Part shown: in pieces, positions 1-5,894 of the stretch | Layout: each line of letters starts with the position of its first letter | Position numbering within the stretch: position 1 is the first letter of the stretch | Notes under the pieces: model-generated | What the model was told of the DNA's origin: nothing | The model's input: the letters and a program-made list of their open reading frames with translations, nothing else | Databases searched by the model: none | Assembly: GCA_023409675.1 (NCBI GenBank) | Contig: JAEYRC010000304.1 | Location: 1-5,894 of the forward strand | Source of the DNA: Bacteroidota bacterium | GTDB lineage: Bacteria > Bacteroidota > Bacteroidia > Chitinophagales > Chitinophagaceae | Reading direction: 5' to 3' | Length of the DNA: 5,894 nucleotides | Made by a program: the position numbers and the translations under genes

Positions 1-159
1 GAAGACGCTTACTATATTTCTAAAGCTGCAGTAAACATTGAATGGTGGCAGGTTCTGGCGGTAAATGCCGGCACCATACTGATCAGTTTCCTCATTTTAC
101 TGATACCCACGTATATCATTAAGCGAATACGACCGGTAAAGGCTATCGCTTTCCGGTAA
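1..159 (+). CDS. FtsX-like ABC transporter permease, C-terminal end (partial)
   Basis: The reading frame is open from base 1 and ends in TAA at 157-159, giving the last 52 residues of a longer protein whose start lies outside the window. The visible part has a short periplasmic-type stretch containing VNIEWWQVL, one hydrophobic helix at about residues 17-41 (VLAVNAGTILISFLILLIPT is its core), and a basic cytoplasmic tail ending RPVKAIAFR. A last transmembrane helix followed by a short tail of the form P-V-K-A-I-x-F is characteristic of FtsX/LolE-type permeases of Bacteroidota, which work with an ATPase in MacB- or Lol-like export or lipoprotein release. Which of these roles applies cannot be decided from the tail alone. 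The gene converges on the minus-strand operon and is functionally unlinked to it as far as can be seen. Confidence 0.8.
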   Translation, partial: EDAYYISKAAVNIEWWQVLAVNAGTILISFLILLIPTYIIKRIRPVKAIAFR

Positions 160-237
160 AGTACCACTCCCCTGCTATAAACTGACATTAATCAGAGTCA
201 ACGTAGTGGAAACTTAATTGTTAACAAATCATGAAGC

Positions 238-271
238 AAAAAAAAACAGCACATGCCGGATGTGCTGTTTT
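238..271 (-). terminator. Rho-independent terminator of the minus-strand operon, possibly bidirectional
   Basis: Bases 243-254 (AAAACAGCACAT) pair perfectly with 260-271 (ATGTGCTGTTTT) around a 5-base loop, GCCGG, making a 12-bp stem. Read on the minus strand, the hairpin runs directly into nine consecutive T (complement of A 238-246), the classic intrinsic terminator layout. It starts 23 bases past the stop codon of the PorP/SprF-like gene. On the plus strand only four T follow the GC-rich part, so stopping transcription of the converging permease gene is plausible but weaker. The rest of the 160-294 gap shows no gene; it holds a 10-base perfect palindrome, TTGTTAACAA, at 218-227 of unknown meaning. 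Confidence 0.9.
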
Positions 272-294
272 GCTATTAAAAAAGAGTAGATTTT

Positions 295-1218
295 TTAGAA
301 AGAATACTTCAACCCGAAATCGAAACTTTCACCGGTATTCATTCCCCGGATATCACCCGGTTTTGTCTGGTATAAGACCACTGCCGACAGATTCAGTTTC
401 AGGTTAACACCAACGCCAAAAGTAAAACTTTGGGAGGTATGGTACATGGCTGTAATATTGAGCAGTTCATCCATAACCGTGAAATTGGCGCCCGCGTCAA
501 AAATAGGATCATATCCTTTAAAGCCACGAATACCCAGTTTAGGTTCAATGCCAATAGGTTCTGCACCGGCATCCATATTCAGTTTGGTTTTATAGCCAAT
601 AGCTGCAAAATAGGTGGTGTTTTCCACTACCGGACCTTCTGATTTGGAAAATTGAGACACCAGGTTAGGAATCGCGCCCTGAATCGTCAGCTTATTATTG
701 AACGTATAGGCAGCACCGAAATCAGCCTCAAAATAGGCTCCCCTGTCGTTAAAACCGGCCAGCAATGGATCTCCGGATTCACCATTAATAGCGCCCATGT
801 CAACCTTCTCCGACACCGCGCCTACGGAAAATCCGAGGTGCAGATTATGTGTCTGTGAAAAAGGAACATGGTAAGCATAGCTTGCCATTATTTTTGATCG
901 CTGGAGGATACCTGCCTTATCATCGCTAACCTGCAGACCTGCGCCCATATTGCCGGAGAAACCCAGGTCGGCGGTGAGAGACATGTTAACCGGCGATCCC
1001 GGTACATCATGCCATTGTTTTCCGTAAGCGAGACTGATATTTCTTTTTTGATTGATGCCCGCCATAGCCGGGTTCAGCAGGTATTGATTCTGGAAATAAC
1101 CGGTGCCCGGAAATTTAAGCTGGGCCTGGGTTTGTTCCGGTACAGCAGCAAGCAGCAATACTGCTGCAAGCCCTGCAAAAGACCCTTTTTTAAACATTTT
1201 CACTGTTCTGTATAACAT
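295..1218 (-). CDS. PorP/SprF-family type IX secretion system outer-membrane protein
   Basis: This 307-residue protein has a Sec signal peptide (basic FKKG, hydrophobic LAAVLLLAAV, likely cleavage after TQA at residue 32). The mature part begins with the family signature YFQNQYLLNPAMAG (41-54), then KQWHDVPGSPVNMSLTAD (67-84), alternating amphipathic strands typical of an outer-membrane barrel, and an aromatic C-terminus (FDFGLKYSF). Length and layout match PorP/SprF proteins. In Flavobacterium johnsoniae the family member SprF is needed for surface delivery of the adhesin SprB, and paralogs are often encoded beside type B C-terminal-domain substrates. Here the gene lies 47 bases downstream of exactly such a substrate, so it is probably its dedicated partner (inference). 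It is the last gene before the 238-271 terminator. Start: ATG at 1218 is used, but an in-frame ATG at 1197 (residue 8) gives a more usual signal peptide with A-rich sequence before it and may be the real one. No symbol is given because many paralogs exist. Confidence 0.9.
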   Translation of the reverse strand: MLYRTVKMFKKGSFAGLAAVLLLAAVPEQTQAQLKFPGTGYFQNQYLLNPAMAGINQKRNISLAYGKQWHDVPGSPVNMSLTADLGFSGNMGAGLQVSDDKAGILQRSKIMASYAYHVPFSQTHNLHLGFSVGAVSEKVDMGAINGESGDPLLAGFNDRGAYFEADFGAAYTFNNKLTIQGAIPNLVSQFSKSEGPVVENTTYFAAIGYKTKLNMDAGAEPIGIEPKLGIRGFKGYDPIFDAGANFTVMDELLNITAMYHTSQSFTFGVGVNLKLNLSAVVLYQTKPGDIRGMNTGESFDFGLKYSF

Positions 1219-1265
1219 ATAAATATGGTTATCGGCTAATGCCGGTGATTAGATTGTTGTACAAA

Positions 1266-2357
1266 TTATCTTCTTGACCGGATAAGGGTGATTGTTCCTT
1301 TCAGGTCTTCAATGCCGGGCCAGAATTTCATTACGAAATAATAGGTGCCTTCGGGCAGCGGATTACCATTGGAGGTACCGTTCCAGTCATTTTTATATTC
1401 CCGGGTTTCATATACCGGCCGGCCGGCGCGGTCAAAGATCACCAGGTGGTGACGGGGATATTTATCGAGGTTGGAAATCGTCCAGCGGTCATTGATATTA
1501 TCTCCGTTAGGTGTGAGTACATTCATAGCTACTGGTCTTGGAGGACCAACCACATCCGTTTTGGTCTTAGCTCCCGCAACGAGTGAATAATCTGAATTCA
1601 CTGTATTGCTGGTTACATACAAACGATAGTAATAGCCCATGCCTTTTTCCAGTCCTTCATCAACATATCGCGTTTCGGTGATATCCAGTGTGGTCAGGGA
1701 ATCAAATGTGTTACCATCCAATGAGCGTTCGATTACCAGCTTAAGCGCATCAGGAGCATTATTGGCCCAGGTCAGTTCGATAGAGTTCTCCGAAAGTGCC
1801 TTGGCTTTCAGTTTATCCGGTGGCGGTGGCCCGGCTCTTTTCAACAGGCGCCATTCAGCCATTTGAAATAACCCGCCACCATTATTGTTGGTCAGCCTGA
1901 AAGCATAGTACTTGTAGGCTTTGGTATTGGTGAAATTGAAAGTTCGGGGTTGAAAACGATCGCTGAACGATTCATTGGATCTCGAATCAAGAACTACCCA
2001 AGTTCCCAGGTCATCTGAACCCTCGATTGTCCACTCCCTCGGGTCGCGGTCCGGAGCATCATTCGCGGAAATCAGCGTGTACTGATCCACGATAGCCAGT
2101 TGTGAAGGTTCGAATACCATCAGCACAGGCTTATAGTTTCCGAAATTGAAGATGAGGAACTTTGAATTGGGATTATTGTCCACCATATGATGTGGCGCTT
2201 CACCACCCGGATGGTCCGTAACAGGCGCACCATTTTTATCGGTTACTCTGAAGGTTCCGCCATCGGAGGTGATATCCTTGCTCTGCTGACTGTATCCCCC
2301 TATGGCACAAAACATCAGGGCCATACAGATCAGGAGTTTATTAAAGATTTTTTGCAT
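1266..2357 (-). CDS. Secreted discoidin-like / fibronectin III / CHU_C (T9SS type B sorting domain) protein
   Basis: The protein has 363 residues. Residues 1-24 are a Sec signal peptide (hydrophobic LLICMALMFCAIGG, cleavage near YSQ). Residues 28-173 resemble an F5/8 type C (discoidin, galactose-binding-like) domain, with DPREWTIEGSDDLGTWVVLD (105-124), KYYAFRLTNN and a closing FQMAEWRLL strand. A PPPP linker (177-180) leads to a fibronectin type III domain at about 182-267 (IELTW, VIERSLDG, YYYRLYV). Residues 280-363 form the gliding-motility-associated C-terminal (CHU_C) domain, with LTPNGDNINDRW (281-292), VIFDRAGRPVYET, YKNDWNGTSNG and PLPEGTYYFV. This is the type B signal for secretion by the T9SS. 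The protein is probably surface-displayed and binds carbohydrate or another ligand; no catalytic domain is visible. It follows susD by 47 bases and precedes its likely PorP/SprF partner by 47 bases, suggesting an accessory binding protein of the SusC/SusD system. The domain order is clear; the ligand is unknown. Discoidin-like folds can also bind protein or be purely structural. Confidence 0.9.
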   Translation of the reverse strand: MQKIFNKLLICMALMFCAIGGYSQQSKDITSDGGTFRVTDKNGAPVTDHPGGEAPHHMVDNNPNSKFLIFNFGNYKPVLMVFEPSQLAIVDQYTLISANDAPDRDPREWTIEGSDDLGTWVVLDSRSNESFSDRFQPRTFNFTNTKAYKYYAFRLTNNNGGGLFQMAEWRLLKRAGPPPPDKLKAKALSENSIELTWANNAPDALKLVIERSLDGNTFDSLTTLDITETRYVDEGLEKGMGYYYRLYVTSNTVNSDYSLVAGAKTKTDVVGPPRPVAMNVLTPNGDNINDRWTISNLDKYPRHHLVIFDRAGRPVYETREYKNDWNGTSNGNPLPEGTYYFVMKFWPGIEDLKGTITLIRSRR

Positions 2358-2404
2358 TATCGGTTAGTTTAATGTTTTAAAACGGATACAATGCATGGGG
2401 TGAA

Positions 2405-4099
2405 TTACCATCCCGCATTCTGAACAAGATTCGGATTTCTGAGCGTTTCATCCTGAGTAATGGGAATAACATACATGGCATTTCTCCAGGTTCTTTCTTC
2501 CACCAGGAAGCGCTCATAGCGGAAACCATCGGGTTTGGTGGCATCAGCGATCGGCCGCATTCCCCATAATTCCTGTTCAGTGTTCTCAGCGATCCGCCAG
2601 CGGCGCACATCCCAGAACCGGTGATTTTCAAAGCTCAGTTCTATTCTGCGTTCGTTCTGAATCCGCTCGCGCATTGCATTTTGAGAAAGTCCTGCATCCA
2701 GTGGTTGCTGTCCTGCACGGGTACGCACGCGGTTTACATAAGTCAGGATGTCGGGATGGCCGGGGCTCACCTCATTCAACGCTTCAGCATAATTCAAATA
2801 AATTTCCGCGAGACGGAATTGTATTCCATCTACCCGTACACTTCCACCCTGACCGATAGTGGCATTTTCATTCGCCAGCTTGCGCAGGTAATACCCGGTG
2901 CGGCTGTGGTCGGTATTGGTATTGGCTTCATCGCGACCGCCCTGGAAGGTTTCGATTCTTCTGCCCTTCCATGGAGCGCCATTGTACAAGATATCTGAGT
3001 ACAGGCGCGGATCACGGTTTTCGTAAGGCCTGTCAGGATTGTATCCTGAATTTGGATCATCGATCGGTAAACCGTTATTCATTTCGTAATCACTTACGAG
3101 ATTGTCTGAAGGCGCACTTCCCGACCAGCCATTGCTACCGAAAGGAAACATGTACTGATCACGGTTTCCTTCATTCATCCGAACCATGATCACTTCCTTA
3201 CTGGTAAGGGTATTCGTAATAAACATGCGCTGACGTGCGGCCAGGTTAGGTTCGAGTTCATAGACCAGATTTCCGGCTCCATCACGCAGATCTATAACCG
3301 CTTTAGCGGCATCCGCGGCTCGCTGCCATTTCTGGGGGTCAGATGCATTGGCCGGTCCGTCGATATTCGCCTGGAAGCTGTTTTTACCCGCTTCAGCCCA
3401 AAGCGGACTGGCAGAATACAACAACACGCGAGATTTAAGGGCAAGCGCTGCTCCCTTGGTGATACGACCCACTTCATTCGAAGGATAAGTGTAGCGTACA
3501 CGCTGGAATGCTTCATCACAATCGCGCAAAACCTGAGCAACACATTCGTCGTATGTGCTTCTGGGTTGGTTCAGCGCTTCCATATCATTCTGATCAATAA
3601 CACTGTTTACGATGATCACACCACCAAACTGGCGCATCAGTTCAAACAGGTACCATGCTCTCAGAAAATAAACTTCGCCAATCCTGTTTTCGAGCCATCC
3701 CGGATTCTGTACATCATCGGGCGTATTGTAGCGGGCAATGCCTTCCAGGATCGAGTTGGCCTGGCGGATAGCAACATAATTTTCCCTCCAGGTATTCCCG
3801 ATGGGGTTATTGTTTCCAGACCAGGAGCCATTGTTGAATTGCATGGAGGCCATCCAGTTGGAGGCATCTTTGGCTTCATCGGTAGCGGCACCCATCTGGT
3901 ACCCGCCCAGATAAGTATAAACGCCACGCATACGCGAATACAGGTTATTAACCACCTGGTCGGTCATCACGAAGCTGGTGAAAATGTCTTCATCCTGTTG
4001 CTGGGTGGTGGATGCCCTGTCGAGAAAGTCTTTCTTACAGGAGCTGAAAACACCCAGGAAGAGGATACATATTGCAAATTTTACGGTATTCAGTCTCAT
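2405..4099 (-). CDS. SusD/RagB-family outer-membrane nutrient-binding lipoprotein
   Basis: The protein has 564 residues. It begins with a lipoprotein signal peptide (MRLNTVKFAICILFLG) and lipobox FSSC with the lipidated cysteine at residue 21, followed by KKDFLDR, the usual SusD N-terminus. Family landmarks run in order: YVAIRQANSILEGI (108-121), EVYFLRAWYLFELMRQFGG (142-160, TPR-like helices), ITKGAALALKSRVLLYSASP (213-232), ENRDPRLYSDILYNG (360-374), FRLAEIYLNYAEALNEV (428-444), VNRVRTRAG (455-463), ERRIELSFENHRFWDVRRW (483-501) and the terminal LRNPNLVQNAGW. SusD proteins sit on the cell surface as a lid over the SusC barrel and capture the ligand, usually a glycan, sometimes peptides. The gene starts 20 bases after the susC stop. 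Start choice: the frame is open further upstream to a TTG at 4123 overlapping the susC TGA, but ATG at 4099 puts the signal peptide at the N-terminus and is preferred. The sequence does not reveal the substrate. Confidence 0.95.
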   Translation of the reverse strand: MRLNTVKFAICILFLGVFSSCKKDFLDRASTTQQQDEDIFTSFVMTDQVVNNLYSRMRGVYTYLGGYQMGAATDEAKDASNWMASMQFNNGSWSGNNNPIGNTWRENYVAIRQANSILEGIARYNTPDDVQNPGWLENRIGEVYFLRAWYLFELMRQFGGVIIVNSVIDQNDMEALNQPRSTYDECVAQVLRDCDEAFQRVRYTYPSNEVGRITKGAALALKSRVLLYSASPLWAEAGKNSFQANIDGPANASDPQKWQRAADAAKAVIDLRDGAGNLVYELEPNLAARQRMFITNTLTSKEVIMVRMNEGNRDQYMFPFGSNGWSGSAPSDNLVSDYEMNNGLPIDDPNSGYNPDRPYENRDPRLYSDILYNGAPWKGRRIETFQGGRDEANTNTDHSRTGYYLRKLANENATIGQGGSVRVDGIQFRLAEIYLNYAEALNEVSPGHPDILTYVNRVRTRAGQQPLDAGLSQNAMRERIQNERRIELSFENHRFWDVRRWRIAENTEQELWGMRPIADATKPDGFRYERFLVEERTWRNAMYVIPITQDETLRNPNLVQNAGW

Positions 4100-4119
4100 A
4101 TTTTTTTCATTAAAATGGA
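4100..4119 (-). promoter_or_regulatory. A-rich translation start region of the susD-like gene
   Basis: The 20-base susC-susD gap reads on the minus strand as TCCATTTTAATGAAAAAAAT, directly before ATG at 4099. There is no Shine-Dalgarno-like GGAGG; an A-rich leader is usual for Bacteroidota start sites and supports the 4099 start. It contains a second, out-of-frame ATG (4110-4108) that begins a four-codon frame (MKKI) whose TGA overlaps the preferred ATG as ATGA. Seven A in a row separate the two start codons. Short spacing suggests susD translation is coupled to susC. Confidence 0.5.
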
Positions 4120-5894
4120 TCAAAAACGAACATCAATGCCAAAGCTGTAAATCTTCTGAATCGGATACATCGCACCATTACCATCACCGATTTCCGGATC
4201 CACCTGGTAATCGCCGAGCTTATCCCATGTAAACATGTTCATCGCATTGGAATAGATCCTGAAATACGATAAGCCTATTGAGCGAACCCATTGGTCAGGT
4301 AGCTGGTAGCCGATTTCGGCATTCTTGATCCGCACATAATCCGCGCTGCGTAACCAGAAAGTAGACGCACGGTGATTGTTGCCGTTGGTATTAATATGCA
4401 GCCGTGGATAGGTTGCAGTCGCTGCTGTGGCCGGAGTCCAGCGTCCGAGGTGGAAGGGTTTCACTTTTCCTTCCTGGAAGAATTCATATACCGCCTCATT
4501 GTTCAGCATTACGGTTGAATGGGCTGCCCCCTGTAAGAGTACAGAAAAATCCAGTCCTTTATACCCTACGCGTACCAGTGAGCCGAACATGATTTCAGGA
4601 GTACGGCCATAACCGATAGCCGCTTCATCAAAACTTTGCTGAATATAATCGTATTCATGACCGGTCAGCTTGCGGTATTTGATGTCGCCGGGACCATAGT
4701 TGGAAAAATTCTGCCGTGGGCTATTGTCCACATCGGCCTGATCCATGAAAAAGCCTTCAGCGATCAGTCCGAACCGGGTTCCCACAGGATGGCCTGTACG
4801 GGTCATCCATGGATAGGCGCGCGGAACTTCATCCTGATACACCACATTATTGCGGGCATAGCTGAAGTTCGGGCTGATCTCATAATAAAAATCGCCCAGC
4901 CTGTTGCGGTGGGTGATCTCCACCTCAAATCCTTTATTGTCTACTATACCGATGTTCTGTTGCTTAATACCTTGTCCGAATACATCGGTTAAGGTATTCC
5001 GTGAGGTCAGGATCTGGCTGCGGCGTTGCTTGAAGAAGTCGGCAGTGATCGAAAACTTATCCTGCAGAAACCTTGCTTCAATACCCACATTGGCGATCCG
5101 GCCTCTCTCCCAGGTAACACCTGCATTACCTGCAGAACCCTGAGCCCAGCCATTTGCCTGCTGCGCATTGGTACCGAAGTAATACGGATCGGCACCAGCC
5201 CAGGAAGTAAACCACAGGAAGCGGTTATTGATGTTCCAGCTGTCGCCGCTGCGGTCATTACCTACCTCACCATATGAGGCACGGAGTTTAAGGAAGCTCA
5301 GGACGTTGATGTTATCGCGGATAAAGTTTTCTTCAGACAGCACCCATCCGATAGATGCCGATGGGAATAATCCATAGCGACTTTCCTTGGGGAAGTTTTC
5401 AGAACCCTGATAGGAAGCGCTGATCTCAGCCAGGTATTTCGAACGATAATTATAGGTACCGCGGAACATGTACGATTCGTATGCCTGCGGAATGAAGGCG
5501 TTGCGTTCAACCAGGCGTCGGTTATACAGAAATAACCCGGTCAGTTCGTGCTGCTTGAAAGTTCTGTTCCAGTTCATGGTTGCCTCCAGGTAGGTATTCC
5601 GCAAGGCATCACCACCACTGAAACTCCCATTGGGGTTGATCTCTGTATTATTTCCAAACTGGTTATAGCCAATGGTTTGACCGAGCGCATTCAGGCGGGG
5701 TTGAAACACCGCGTAGTTGCGTCCATAACCGGTATTGGGTGAATTGGTATTATCGTATGAAAACGCTACGCGAGCCGATAAATTCCGGGTGATGAAATCC
5801 AGTTTACGGGTAAGGGAGAAGGTTCCCTGAAGCGTATTGTTGTACCATATGCGATACCCTTTTTGTGAAAGTTCACCATAAATATTCTGCGTGA
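4120..5894 (-). CDS. SusC/RagA-family TonB-dependent outer-membrane transporter, C-terminal part (5' end outside window)
   Basis: The frame is open from the window edge to TGA at 4120-4122, giving 590 C-terminal residues. The GTG at 5709 is not the start: translation continues upstream without a stop as barrel sequence (for example TRKLDFITRNLSARVAFSYD). SusC proteins are usually about 1000-1100 residues, so roughly the first 400-500 are missing: signal peptide, carboxypeptidase-regulatory-like domain, TonB box, plug and first strands. Visible landmarks, numbered from the first complete codon in the window: RYGLFPSASIGWVLSEENF (172-190), LKLRASYGEVGN (201-212), NVGIEARFLQDKFSITADFF (268-287), PGDIKY (401-406), GYGRTPEIMFGSL (428-440), WLRSADYVRIKNAEIGYQLP (513-532) and a final strand ending GIDVRF. 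The protein forms a 22-stranded barrel importing the ligand captured by SusD, powered by TonB-ExbBD. The stretch after PGDIKY lacks the usual aspartate-rich DxNGDG-like loop. The substrate cannot be predicted. Confidence 0.95.
   Translation of the reverse strand, partial: TQNIYGELSQKGYRIWYNNTLQGTFSLTRKLDFITRNLSARVAFSYDNTNSPNTGYGRNYAVFQPRLNALGQTIGYNQFGNNTEINPNGSFSGGDALRNTYLEATMNWNRTFKQHELTGLFLYNRRLVERNAFIPQAYESYMFRGTYNYRSKYLAEISASYQGSENFPKESRYGLFPSASIGWVLSEENFIRDNINVLSFLKLRASYGEVGNDRSGDSWNINNRFLWFTSWAGADPYYFGTNAQQANGWAQGSAGNAGVTWERGRIANVGIEARFLQDKFSITADFFKQRRSQILTSRNTLTDVFGQGIKQQNIGIVDNKGFEVEITHRNRLGDFYYEISPNFSYARNNVVYQDEVPRAYPWMTRTGHPVGTRFGLIAEGFFMDQADVDNSPRQNFSNYGPGDIKYRKLTGHEYDYIQQSFDEAAIGYGRTPEIMFGSLVRVGYKGLDFSVLLQGAAHSTVMLNNEAVYEFFQEGKVKPFHLGRWTPATAATATYPRLHINTNGNNHRASTFWLRSADYVRIKNAEIGYQLPDQWVRSIGLSYFRIYSNAMNMFTWDKLGDYQVDPEIGDGNGAMYPIQKIYSFGIDVRF

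Noticed and set aside
218..227. Perfect 10-base palindrome TTGTTAACAA
   Set aside because: Short and AT-rich, located between two converging gene ends where an operator is unlikely; it may be chance.
1231..1246. Small inverted repeat ATCGGC-TAAT-GCCGGT before the PorP/SprF-like gene
   Set aside because: Only six pairs including one G-T wobble, with no T run after it on the minus strand; too weak to call a terminator or regulatory element.
2358..2404. Possible internal promoter between the susD-like and discoidin-protein genes
   Set aside because: The 47-base gap has no TAnnTTTG-type -7 box with a matching -33 TTG on the minus strand; read-through from the upstream genes is simpler.
2907..2920. 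Short repeated GGTATT units inside the susD-like gene
   Set aside because: Only two copies, encoding an ordinary Asn-Thr-Asn-Thr run; not a meaningful tandem repeat.
4100..4123. TTG at 4123 as the susD start, overlapping the susC TGA as TTGA
   Set aside because: It would add eight residues before the lipoprotein signal peptide; the ATG at 4099 has an A-rich leader and gives the normal signal and lipobox.
3566..4150. A 194-codon open frame on the plus strand opposite the susD-like gene
   Set aside because: It lies almost wholly antisense to a strongly conserved SusD protein, has no recognisable domain or signal, and is explained by codon bias of the opposite strand.
4636..4992. A 118-codon open frame on the plus strand opposite the susC-like gene
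   Set aside because: It is antisense to the intact SusC barrel and has no family resemblance; treated as a shadow frame.

Overview
The window looks like chromosome from a Bacteroidota member, most likely of the Chitinophagaceae/Sphingobacteriia kind. The evidence is a SusC/SusD pair, a type IX secretion system (T9SS) type B C-terminal domain, a PorP/SprF-family protein, A-rich start regions without clear Shine-Dalgarno sequences, and moderate GC. The lineage is inferred from gene families, not from a marker gene.

Layout: bases 1-159 (+) are the last 52 codons of an FtsX-like ABC transporter permease. A non-coding gap follows, holding a strong hairpin terminator at 238-271. The rest is one minus-strand gene train. 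In transcription order it contains: a SusC-type TonB-dependent transporter (4120-5894, its N-terminal part cut off by the window edge); a SusD/RagB lipoprotein (2405-4099); a secreted protein made of a discoidin-like (F5/8 type C) domain, a fibronectin type III domain and a gliding-motility/CHU_C C-terminal domain (1266-2357); and a PorP/SprF-family outer-membrane protein (295-1218). The gaps are 20, 47 and 47 bases. I see no terminator or convincing promoter inside the train, so it reads as the 3' part of one operon ending at the 238-271 terminator. Its promoter lies outside the window.

How the genes may work together: SusC/SusD would form an outer-membrane uptake complex for a glycan or other oligomer. 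The discoidin-FN3-CHU_C protein carries the kind of C-terminal domain that sends proteins to the surface through the T9SS, and such type B substrates depend on a PorP/SprF-type partner that is often encoded next door. The operon can therefore be read as an importer plus an accessory surface-binding protein with its own delivery/anchoring partner. No degradative enzyme is visible, so the substrate cannot be named. The families are all known; the interesting part is their combination in one transcription unit.
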